Positions 1-6,698 of a DNA stretch of 6,717 nt are shown in pieces. The position numbers and the translations under genes are program-made. Under the pieces are notes generated by a model that ran no database searches, was not told the DNA's origin, and worked only from the letters and a program-made list of their open reading frames with translations. The stretch covers positions 1 to 6,717 of the forward strand of contig JAHXHT010000129.1 of NCBI GenBank assembly GCA_025656435.1, in the 5' to 3' direction. Within the stretch, counting starts at the first letter, position 1. Each line of letters starts with the position of its first letter. The stretch is from Candidatus Thiodiazotropha sp. (ex Gloverina cf. vestifex). Lineage in GTDB: Bacteria; Pseudomonadota; Gammaproteobacteria; Chromatiales; Chromatiaceae.

Positions 1-143
1 CCTAACAGTCACAATTACGGCCATACAACCGCGCCTACGCCTATCGGGGACTAATCGCCTCGGCTTTCAGCCTTCCATGGCGATCAGCGTCTGACTGAGA
101 TCTATTTCATCTGCGTCTGCTCAATAACCGGCATTGGCTGGGC

Positions 144-149
144 TATACT
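144..149 (+). promoter_or_regulatory. Possible -10 element upstream of the SIMPL-domain gene
   Basis: TATACT matches the sigma-70 -10 consensus at five of six positions and lies 71 bases before the ATG at 221. No convincing -35 box sits 16-18 bases upstream (that stretch reads roughly TCAATA), and there is no extended -10 TG at the right place. This is the best candidate in the leader, but it could easily be chance. Confidence 0.25.
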
Positions 150-208
150 TGCTGCCACCACAGGTTTTCAGTGAAGATATCCGAATATAGCGCCACCTAA
201 AGCGAAAT

Positions 209-214
209 AAGGAG
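209..214 (+). promoter_or_regulatory. Ribosome binding site of the SIMPL-domain gene
   Basis: AAGGAG lies six bases before the ATG at 221, at close to ideal spacing. It fixes the start of the 234-residue protein and agrees with the signal peptide beginning at that Met. Confidence 0.8.
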
Positions 215-220
215 TGCATC

Positions 221-925
221 ATGCACATTCAGTCCACCTGGAATCATTTTCTGCCCCTCATCTGCCTGCTCATATCATCAATGTCATTCGCGGAAGAGCA
301 ACCTGTTCGCTATGACCAGATCAATCTGAGCGCACAGGCCTCTATGGAGGTGGATAACGATACCCTCATCGCTGTCCTCTACGCTCAAAAAGAGGGCAGT
401 GACCTGAGTGCACTGACCGATTTGGTCAATCAGGAGATAGCCAGCGCTCTAAAAAAAGCAAAGGCGACCGAAGGCATCAAGGTACAGACACTCGGCTACC
501 AGACTTCACCCATCTATCAGCAAAAGAGATTGACCGGCTGGCGCGTAAAACAGTCGATCAGGCTGGAGAGCCGACAAAGTAAAAAGCTGAGTCTGCTTTT
601 AAGCCGGCTACAGTCGTCTCTTGCTTTGGAATCAATCAGTTACACGGTTTCGAACGAGCAGCGCCTGAGCGTGGAGGAGACACTGATCAAACAGGCAATC
701 AGTGCCTTCCAACAGCGGGCAAAGCTGGTAACGACCCAACTTGGTCACAAGACCTTTCGGCTGATAGAGATGTCGATCAACACTTCGGGGCAACCGATTC
801 AACCCATGCGTATGCGGGCCAGCATGATGGCCATGGAGGGTAAAGTTTCCGCACCCAGCCTGGAGGCCGGTAGCCAGCGCTTACAGGTGAACATTAATGG
901 ACGAATCGAACTACAGATTCAATAG
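221..925 (+). CDS. Secreted SIMPL-domain (DUF541) protein
   Basis: The 234-residue product begins with a type I signal peptide: the hydrophobic core is LPLICLLISSM and the likely cleavage follows Ser-Phe-Ala at residue 24, so the mature protein should be periplasmic. Residues about 31-233 have the SIMPL/DUF541 pattern: an early strand (INLSAQASMEV), a long helix (about 61-83), a central strand reading Tyr-Gln-Thr-Ser-Pro followed by a Gly-Trp-Arg-Val strand (about 93-115), a second helix with regularly spaced Ala (LIKQAISAFQQRAKLVTTQLG, about 155-175), and a closing strand (LQVNINGRIELQ). Length is typical of the family. Members are periplasmic or membrane-associated proteins of poorly defined function, so no substrate is claimed. 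A Met-rich patch lies at 195-207 (five Met in 13 residues). The start is set by a strong AAGGAG site. The next gene begins 155 bases downstream on the same strand, with no sign of functional coupling. Confidence 0.8.
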   Translation: MHIQSTWNHFLPLICLLISSMSFAEEQPVRYDQINLSAQASMEVDNDTLIAVLYAQKEGSDLSALTDLVNQEIASALKKAKATEGIKVQTLGYQTSPIYQQKRLTGWRVKQSIRLESRQSKKLSLLLSRLQSSLALESISYTVSNEQRLSVEETLIKQAISAFQQRAKLVTTQLGHKTFRLIEMSINTSGQPIQPMRMRASMMAMEGKVSAPSLEAGSQRLQVNINGRIELQIQ

Positions 926-1080
926 AAGGATATCACCGCCACCCACACAGTATCGAAAGATAAACAAAGTTCCTGAATAGGCACTTTCAGCCGGTTTTAC
1001 ACAGATACTGATCTTAAAAAAGAGTGATTACCTGCCGATAGACTTACTGCATCAGTCACAAGACTTGACCCCACCAGGTA

Positions 1081-2055
1081 ATGTCCATGTTGTTACGCAG
1101 TACTGTTGCATGGATGCTAGTTTTCTTTTCCTTAGGCCTCTGTCTGGCTGACAACACAGTCGCAGATATCACAGAAGCCGGTCAGCGACCGATCACCATC
1201 GGTGTGTTAGCAAAACGCGGCACACAGGTAGCCATCGAACGATGGTCCCCTACAGCAGACTATCTGAATCAGCAGATTCCAGACTTGCACTTCCACATCT
1301 TACCTCTCACTTTTGAGCAGATACCTCAGCAGATCAAATCACAAGGCATTGACTTGCTGCTTGCAAATTCAGCTATCTATATTCAGTCCGAGCACAATTT
1401 TCATGCATTCCGTATCGCTACTCTGATCAATCGCAGTAGCAATTTCCCCCTGGCGAGCTTTGATGGCGCGGAGCAAGTCACGCGCATAGTCCGCTCGATG
1501 CGGGTTTTCGCCCATCCGGAAAAGCCAACTGCTGAAAAGAGCGATCTGAACAAGCTGATACACGACGTCGTTGCCATCTCACGTCACCGTTGGTCACATG
1601 CCGCAACCATTGAATTTGGCCTGCATGAACCGACTCTTGAGGCTGACTGTTTTCCAGGTGACATCTCACAAGCACTGCTAAACCTATTGGTCAATGCCGT
1701 TCAGGCAGTAGAGGAAAGAAGTGACGAACCTCCCGGCGCGATTCACATTAGCAGTCGCAAACTACCGACATATGTCGAGATTCGCGTGGGTGACAATGGC
1801 TCAGGTATCCCGCCCGAGGCAAGAGATCATATATTCAACCCCTTCTTCACCACACGGGACGTTGGGCAAGGATCTGGACAGGGGCTCACACTGACCCATG
1901 ACATCATCGTACGCAAGCACCGCGGCAGCCTTCGCTTCGATACAGAAATGGAACGCGGTACCGTCTTCACCATCCGCCTGCCGATTCATTCAGATGAAGA
2001 AAGCCCTTCACCTGCCGTAGATGCCGTAGATGCCGTAGATGCCGTATTGAGCTGA
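1081..2055 (+). pseudogene. Internally deleted sensor kinase: PhnD-like lobe fused to HATPase, no His box
   Basis: The 324-residue frame starts with a signal peptide (core WMLVFFSLGL, probable cleavage after Cys-Leu-Ala23). Residues about 37-127 resemble the first lobe of PhnD-type phosphate/phosphonate-binding domains: PITIGVLAKRG, a segment ending WSPTADYLNQ, and DLLLANSAIY. At about residues 127-128 this changes abruptly to GAEQVTRIVRSMRVFAHPE, typical of the second helix of a HisKA domain, followed by a complete HATPase: N box with Asn205, G1 box Asp238-Asn-Gly-Ser-Gly, F box FNPFFTT, and G2 box GQGSGQG (262-268). Missing are the second binding lobe, any membrane helix, PAS domains and the His box. 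As written, the ATPase domain would be exported with the signal peptide to a compartment without ATP, so autokinase function is unlikely. I infer an in-frame deletion of a larger PhnD-PAS-HisKA-HATPase sensor. The start at 1081 has a poor AGG only two bases away; the ATG at 1087 has better spacing (eight bases). A true short fusion or an assembly chimera are alternatives. Confidence 0.65.
2014..2046 (+). repeat. 9-base tandem repeat (GCCGTAGAT) at the 3' end of the kinase remnant
   Basis: GCCGTAGAT occurs three times back to back (2014-2022, 2023-2031, 2032-2040), followed by a partial GCCGTA. The unit is a multiple of three, so it encodes Ala-Val-Asp repeats just before the stop codon without disturbing the frame. 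The perfect copies suggest recent replication slippage; copy number may vary between strains. Confidence 0.9.
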
Positions 2056-2111
2056 TCTCCAGGAAGTTTGCTTGTCGTCGATCCGTGACAAAAAAGCACT
2101 TCATTTTCCCC

Positions 2112-2133
2112 GAAGAACATCTGCTGTGTCTTC
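2112..2133. terminator. Weak hairpin in the convergent gap, possible terminator
   Basis: GAAGAACA (2112-2119) pairs with TGT-TCTTC (2125-2133) across a five-base loop, with one bulged G at 2128. It lies between the stops of two convergent genes (2055 and 2137), overlapping by position only the 5' edge of the gap next to the minus-strand stop. Neither side has a proper adjacent T run: the plus side continues TTCAACCCTTTT, and on the minus side a run of six T lies 17 bases after the stem. The role as a bidirectional terminator is inferred from position. Confidence 0.3.
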
Positions 2134-2134
2134 T

Positions 2135-4135
2135 TCAACCCTTTTGCTGAAGCAACCACTGAATGGCCGAAAGCGTTTCGCTCTTTTTCATCGGCTTGTG
2201 CAACAACATACCAATATTTAATGAGGCGATGAGACCGTCACCAAATGCATCGCCGTAGCCACTACATAATATCACCGGCACTTCATTATCCAGATTCCGC
2301 AGTTGCTCCACCATCTCAATGCCACTCATGCCTGGCATTGACTGGTCGCAGATCACAAGATCAAATCCTTCCGTTTCCTTGGTGAGTCGTCCCAGGGCCT
2401 GAAATCCATTGTCACAACAAATGACTTCAGCTTTGGAATCAGACAATAACGCCTCAAAATAAGCTTGAATCTGCGGTTCGTCATCCACAATCAGAATTGT
2501 TCTTCCTGCCAAGTTGACACCCAGCTCCAGTACCGTCCTGTACTCGGCTGTTTTCTTCAAGGAGATGTCAGCCGGAGGCAACAGTATCTCAAAGCTGGAC
2601 CCCTGACCCGGGGTGGAGCTTACTAGCATATGACCGGCGTAAGACCTGATAATCCCACTGACAACCGCCAATCCCATGCCTGAGCCTTCACCCACTTCCT
2701 TGCTCGTCACAAAGGGTTGAAAGATATCATCCTTCAACCCTTCGGGAATCCCCTGACCGGTATCCTCCACCCGGATACTCACCCAACCACCTATCGCTGT
2801 CTCACCACAAATATTACAGCTTTCTCGGTTCAGCTTACGTGATGATACGGCAATTTTTATCAGACCAGATCCATCAATGGCATCCCTGGCATTGATGCAG
2901 AGATTCATCAACATTTGTTGAATATGCAGCGGATCCACCTTGACACTCGGTGACTGCCGGGGTAATTCAGTATGAATCTCGACCGTCGCAGGTAGCATAG
3001 GTATCAGCATTTTGACGATCTCTTTGATAAGAGGTACCAATGGCACTGGAACCGGCGATTTAATATTTTCGCCACGACTGAAGATCAGTAACTGCCGGAT
3101 AAGATCCCGTGCTCTGCCACCGGCAATCTCTATTTGATAGAGGTAATTCTGCAGTTTCTCATCCACCCCGCCAAAGCGTTCCTGCGCCAACTCTGTAAAG
3201 CCCAGTATGCTACCGAGGATATTATTGAAGTCATGCGCGACACCACCCGTGAGTTGACCCACTGCCTCCATCTTTTGGGATATGATCAACGCCTCCTGGA
3301 ACTTACGCGCTTCCGTATTATCGCTGATCATTGCAATCGTACCCGCAAAGCTGCCCTGACCGTCCTGACGCGGTGCAGCAGAGACATAGGTCCAAAGATC
3401 ACTACCATCCCTGCGCCTAAACCTGAATTCATACACCTCAGAATTACCCGAACGACGCCTTTCGAGCTTCTCTTCAGCGACTCTCTGTCCCTCCTCATCC
3501 ATAAAATCAAAGAGTGACTTACCCATTATCTCCGCTTCTGGGTAATCCAGCATACGAGCCATACTGGCGTTGACAAAAGTAGTGATTGCACCAGCATCGA
3601 CAACCCACACACCTTCGAGCGCAGTCTCTACAATCTGGCGATACTGCTCTTCACTTTTTTTCAATGCAGCCTCTGCGTCCTTACGTCTCGATATATCCTG
3701 GTGGGTGCCGATCATGCGCAAGGGTTGGCCGTCCTCACTCCATTCCCGCGCCTGTCCACGCGCAAGGATCCACATATAGCTTTCATCTTTACGACGAAAC
3801 CTGGTTTCTACCAGATAGATATCTTTATCACCCCGAAAGTAACTCTGAAGTTCCTCATAACAATCAGCAAGATCATCTGGGTGTACCCGAGACTCCCACT
3901 CATCAAAAATGTCGCTTATCTCATCCTCCCTGTAACCCAGCATCTCCTTCCAGCGTTTAGAATAGAACACCTTACCGCTTTGGATGTCCCAGTCCCAAAC
4001 CCCCTCACCTGCCCCCTCCAGGGCGTATTGCCAACGCTCTTCACTGGCCATCAAATCCTCCTGAGCCTGCACGCGTTGACTGACATCCCGCTGTGAACTC
4101 ATGTAGGCAATGATCTCGTCATGATCACCTTTCAA
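2135..4135 (-). CDS. C-terminal part of a split hybrid histidine kinase (PAS-PAS-HisKA-HATPase-REC)
   Basis: This 666-residue frame holds the catalytic half of a large sensor kinase. Residues 1-25 are the end of a PAC segment whose beginning lies in the upstream frame. PAS domains follow at about 31-152 (with VHPDD) and 161-277. HisKA has phosphoacceptor His301 in GGVAHDFNN. HATPase has Asn411 and Asn415 in the N box, Asp458-Thr-Gly-Gln-Gly (G1) and GEGSGMG (482-488, G2). A CxxC pair (Cys440, Cys443) sits between two HATPase strands. The receiver (about 546-663) has Asp551/Asp552, phosphoacceptor Asp597, Ser625 and Lys647, so all residues needed for autophosphorylation and intramolecular phosphotransfer are present. 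No DNA-binding output domain and no membrane helix are visible. The nominal start is a TTG inside the upstream stop (TTGA overlap) with no Shine-Dalgarno; the first ATG (residue 12) also lacks one. It is therefore most likely expressed only as the continuation of the upstream frame. Confidence 0.85.
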   Translation of the reverse strand: MKGDHDEIIAYMSSQRDVSQRVQAQEDLMASEERWQYALEGAGEGVWDWDIQSGKVFYSKRWKEMLGYREDEISDIFDEWESRVHPDDLADCYEELQSYFRGDKDIYLVETRFRRKDESYMWILARGQAREWSEDGQPLRMIGTHQDISRRKDAEAALKKSEEQYRQIVETALEGVWVVDAGAITTFVNASMARMLDYPEAEIMGKSLFDFMDEEGQRVAEEKLERRRSGNSEVYEFRFRRRDGSDLWTYVSAAPRQDGQGSFAGTIAMISDNTEARKFQEALIISQKMEAVGQLTGGVAHDFNNILGSILGFTELAQERFGGVDEKLQNYLYQIEIAGGRARDLIRQLLIFSRGENIKSPVPVPLVPLIKEIVKMLIPMLPATVEIHTELPRQSPSVKVDPLHIQQMLMNLCINARDAIDGSGLIKIAVSSRKLNRESCNICGETAIGGWVSIRVEDTGQGIPEGLKDDIFQPFVTSKEVGEGSGMGLAVVSGIIRSYAGHMLVSSTPGQGSSFEILLPPADISLKKTAEYRTVLELGVNLAGRTILIVDDEPQIQAYFEALLSDSKAEVICCDNGFQALGRLTKETEGFDLVICDQSMPGMSGIEMVEQLRNLDNEVPVILCSGYGDAFGDGLIASLNIGMLLHKPMKKSETLSAIQWLLQQKG

Positions 4136-4142
4136 CGGTGAT
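4124..4142 (-). other. Hairpin spanning the stop of the upstream kinase frame
   Basis: On the minus strand ATCACC (4142-4137) and GGTGAT (4129-4124) form a perfect six-base-pair stem with a seven-base loop that contains the TGA stop and the overlapping TTG. The stem begins 31 bases after the slippery heptamer, much farther than the usual 5-9 bases for a -1 frameshift stimulator, so a role there is doubtful. It could affect termination or reinitiation, or be coincidental. Confidence 0.4.
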
Positions 4143-6606
4143 ATTTGATGCTGACAAACAAACAGGCTGCCATCTTTTTTCGATTCAGTATTTCTCGAAA
4201 AACCTGTTTTCCCTCTATCAACGCGCCATAAATCTGGGGGTGCATCTCTTCCGCATTCGGTTCGCCATTGAGTAAATCTGGTTTCTTACCTTCAAGGTCC
4301 TCTAAGGAGTACCCATACAGTTGTTGGAAGGCTGCATTGATATAAGTGATATGAAATGTCTGGTCGGTCAGCAGGATAGCATCGGTTGATTGCTCAACTA
4401 TCTCAGACAAACGCTGCTGTGCCTGAGCAGTCTCCATCTGTTCCGTGATATCAATCATTACACCAACCAGATTAACAACACGGCCTCCTTCAACGATCAC
4501 ACTGGTGATATCGTGCAGCCAAACCTCTCGGCCGTCAGATGCAATCATACGGTAATTGAAACTATGGTCTCGCTGTTCACGCGTCGACTCAACACAATAG
4601 CCTGGCGCCCAATCACGATCATTCGGGTGTATGTGTGAAACCCAGAAATCAGCATCATCCAACCAGTTGGAGAGTGGATAGCCGAGGATCGACTCAGCCT
4701 CCTTACTGACAAAGGTAAATTTGAATGAATCCGGATCTGCTGAAAAAAGAATAGCCGAGGTGGACTCGACAAGAGTGCGGTATTGCTCCTCCTGAGATCT
4801 GACTAATGACTCGAGACGTTTTTGACGGGTGATATCGATCACTGTGCCTATCAGCACTTCCTGTCTTTTCATCTCTACAGTTTTTGCACTGACCAGAACA
4901 TTTATCATCGAGCCGTCTTTTTTTCGATGCAATGATTCGAAGGTTACCCCTTCAGCATTCCTTACTCGATCCCAATAGCCCAGGAAATTTTCTTGCGTAA
5001 TACCATCAATGATATCCCAGGGTGTCAGCCGTTCAATCTCATCCTGCGTGTAACCATATATCTTTAACGCAGCCTGATTGATATCTATAATCGAAGCATC
5101 CTGAGAATCGAGAATACCGACTCCAATTGGCGTGTTATCGAAGATGGCACGGAACTTCTCTTCGCTCTCTTTCAACGCTACGCTCGCATTACGGATTTCT
5201 GTTGCATCTCTCAGGCTGACGACGACTCCCTTAATCTCTCCCTGCTTATCTCTAAAGGGACTCCAGGTTGCCTCAATAAAACGGTATCCCACAGGCAAAT
5301 GGAATACTTCAAGCTCACTGCTAACAAACTCACCGGCAGTACATTTTTCAAAAATCGGTTTGATTTTTTCTGCATAGAAAGCGGCGCCGACAACCTCCTC
5401 CACCCGAAGACCCTCGATCTCATGACTCTGTTTACCCCACAAATCGCAGTAGGCCTGATTGACCGCGCTAAAGACACCATCACGGCTGATATAGACAAGA
5501 GGATCTCCGCTATTTGAGGCAATTTCTTTATAAAGTCGAAGTCGGTCTTGCTCTATAACTGCAGCAGTCACATCGCGACTGATACCCATGACTCTTTGTT
5601 TTCCCGCTTTTTCAACCAATTTGGCGGAAGCCTCCAAATGAACCAACTCACCACTATTTCTATGGATGGTGTGTTGCCATTCGACAAAGGGCCGGGAATG
5701 AGAAAATAACTCTTCAAAGATATCAATGGCCCTGGATCGATCCGGCTCTGGAATAATCGCCATCCATTTGCGGAAAGACCCCAAGTCGTCAGTGGGTCCA
5801 TAGCCAAGTAGCTGCCTAAGCGCTTTGTCCTCAATTATGTTTGCACCATCAACATCTATCTCCCACAGCGCAAATGTAGAAAATTCAGCAGCCTCGTTGA
5901 GTCGCTGCTGGCTGTAGCGTAATGCCTGTTCAGCCAGATGGCTTTCGGTAACATCCTTAACCGTCAGTAAAACACCACATATCACACCATGCTCATCCCG
6001 ATACGGGTCATGTCTCGCTTCAGCATAGATGTTCTTTCCTGGATAGTTGACAAGGGTTGCATCAAACCGCACCACATCACCAGCCAGGCACTTTTTAAAA
6101 TTTGGGGCAGAAACCGATTCATAAAAGTCTTTGCCCACATTCATGGAAATGTGCTTGCCAATCAGCTCATAGCGACTTTTTTTCCACAAGGAAAGATAGG
6201 CGTCATTGGCGACAAGATAACGAAGCTCCTTATCCAACAGGACAAGTGCATCACTGCTGGCTGAAACCATCTGTTCGTACTGCCGCAATTTTTCAAAATC
6301 ATCCAGCTGATCAGTGACGTCCTCTATTGCGGTCAAATAGCCTGTAAGCTGACGTTCATTATCATAGAGGGGAGAGACCTGAATACGTCCCTTAAATTCG
6401 CGACCACTCTTCGCCATTAAATCAACAATCACAAGCTCGTCGCGTCGAGATGAATAAATGACTTCACCAGCATGCCTGAATGCTTCATCATTGGGATAGA
6501 CCATGCGGGTTGAGCTACCCACCATCTCATCCTGCTCATACTCGAAAAGATCCAATGCCGTGTCGCTCATTTGGATGATATTTCTGTGCTTATCGGAAAT
6601 GCCCAA
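4132..6606 (-). CDS. N-terminal part of a split multi-PAS sensor kinase (seven PAS domains, 5' truncated)
   Basis: The 824 residues are almost entirely PAS/PAC units, at about 1-100, 107-222, 229-348, 357-470, 479-595, 603-723 and 732-811. The last is interrupted where the frame changes, and the final 13 residues are out-of-frame. PAC ends such as EDVTDQ, KDVTES, SRDVTA, LRDATE and IDITRQ mark the units. PAS domains 2 and 4 share a layout (Cys-x-Ala-Gly-Glu/Asp, then a Pro-Phe/Tyr-Arg-Asp segment) and look like an internal duplication. Domain 6 has HPNDRD, a PAS_3-type feature. No LOV Cys motif or obvious cofactor residue is seen, so ligands are unknown. No signal peptide or membrane helix is visible. 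The start at 6606 is a TTG without a ribosome binding site, and upstream codons still read as PAS (Arg-Gln-Leu-Pro-Phe-Ala) back to an in-frame TAG at 6642-6640. The true N terminus is missing. Joined to the downstream frame, the product would be about 1490 residues. Confidence 0.8.
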   Translation of the reverse strand: MGISDKHRNIIQMSDTALDLFEYEQDEMVGSSTRMVYPNDEAFRHAGEVIYSSRRDELVIVDLMAKSGREFKGRIQVSPLYDNERQLTGYLTAIEDVTDQLDDFEKLRQYEQMVSASSDALVLLDKELRYLVANDAYLSLWKKSRYELIGKHISMNVGKDFYESVSAPNFKKCLAGDVVRFDATLVNYPGKNIYAEARHDPYRDEHGVICGVLLTVKDVTESHLAEQALRYSQQRLNEAAEFSTFALWEIDVDGANIIEDKALRQLLGYGPTDDLGSFRKWMAIIPEPDRSRAIDIFEELFSHSRPFVEWQHTIHRNSGELVHLEASAKLVEKAGKQRVMGISRDVTAAVIEQDRLRLYKEIASNSGDPLVYISRDGVFSAVNQAYCDLWGKQSHEIEGLRVEEVVGAAFYAEKIKPIFEKCTAGEFVSSELEVFHLPVGYRFIEATWSPFRDKQGEIKGVVVSLRDATEIRNASVALKESEEKFRAIFDNTPIGVGILDSQDASIIDINQAALKIYGYTQDEIERLTPWDIIDGITQENFLGYWDRVRNAEGVTFESLHRKKDGSMINVLVSAKTVEMKRQEVLIGTVIDITRQKRLESLVRSQEEQYRTLVESTSAILFSADPDSFKFTFVSKEAESILGYPLSNWLDDADFWVSHIHPNDRDWAPGYCVESTREQRDHSFNYRMIASDGREVWLHDITSVIVEGGRVVNLVGVMIDITEQMETAQAQQRLSEIVEQSTDAILLTDQTFHITYINAAFQQLYGYSLEDLEGKKPDLLNGEPNAEEMHPQIYGALIEGKQVFREILNRKKMAACLFVSIKYHR
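4174..4180 (-). other. In-phase A AAA AAG slippery heptamer at the kinase frame junction
   Basis: On the minus strand the upstream frame reads CGA AAA AAG ATG, which places A AAA AAG in the X XXY YYZ phase used by dnaX and several IS elements for -1 frameshifting. After a -1 slip the next codon is GAT and the protein continues Asn-Arg-Lys-Lys-Asp-Gly-Ser-Leu-Phe, a normal PAS sequence, through 13 codons into the 666-residue frame. Without the slip, 13 unrelated residues follow and then TGA. I see no Shine-Dalgarno-like stimulator 8-14 bases upstream and no stable hairpin 5-9 bases downstream. A single lost A (six instead of seven) would give the same picture, so programmed shifting is not established. 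Confidence 0.6.
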
Positions 6607-6639
6607 CGCGAATGGAAGTTGACGAAAACAAGCGTGTCG
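6607..6639 (-). pseudogene. Residual 5' coding sequence of the multi-PAS kinase
   Basis: Eleven sense codons lie between the in-frame TAG (6642-6640) and the TTG at 6606. At least from the CGT at 6624 they read Arg-Gln-Leu-Pro-Phe-Ala before Leu-Gly-Ile-Ser-Asp, the usual opening of a PAS domain. No ATG, GTG or other TTG occurs in this stretch. I infer that it is genuine coding sequence cut off from its original upstream part by an insertion, deletion or frameshift near 6630-6642. Confidence 0.5.
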
Positions 6640-6698
6640 CTACCTCGTGAAAGATTTTGGGACATCCGAGTCCCCAAAATCGACTCGCCAACGCGACA
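6635..6698. repeat. 64-base palindromic element with nested inverted repeats
   Basis: Outer ends TGTCGC (6635-6640) and GCGACA (6693-6698) are inverted repeats. Inside, GATTTTGGGA (6653-6662) pairs with TCCC (6671-6674) and AAAATC (6676-6681), giving a 10-base-pair stem with one bulged C and an eight-base loop. An alternative six-base-pair stem, CGAGTC (6667-6672) with GACTCG (6682-6687), excludes the first. The element abuts the point where the kinase coding sequence breaks off. It could be a small REP/MITE-like repeat, a structured leader, or the edge of a larger insertion running past the window. Confidence 0.5.

Noticed and set aside
1..24. Minus-strand ATG at 24-22 open to the window edge, possibly the start of a divergent gene.
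   Set aside because: Only eight codons are visible and there is no ribosome binding site upstream of it.
1..54. Plus-strand frame open from the window edge to TAA at 52-54 (17 codons), possibly the tail of an upstream gene.
   Set aside because: Too short to recognise any family; a run of 17 open codons is expected by chance.
451..457. A AAA AAA heptamer in phase within the SIMPL-domain gene.
   Set aside because: The zero frame is intact and completes a normal family member; a -1 shift gives unrelated sequence ending at a stop. It shows that A-rich heptamers occur by chance here.
926..1080. Searched the gap between the two plus-strand genes for a terminator or promoter; AGAT-ACTG-ATCT near 1002-1015 forms a four-base-pair stem.
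   Set aside because: The stem is too short and is followed by an A run rather than T on the transcribed strand; no paired -35/-10 boxes were found.
3134..3517. Plus-strand open frame of 127 codons opposite the HisKA and PAS region.
   Set aside because: It lies antisense to a well-supported kinase whose motifs are intact, and has no recognisable domain or ribosome binding site. The same holds for the other overlapping frames at 3586-4096, 5132-5834 and 5989-6317.
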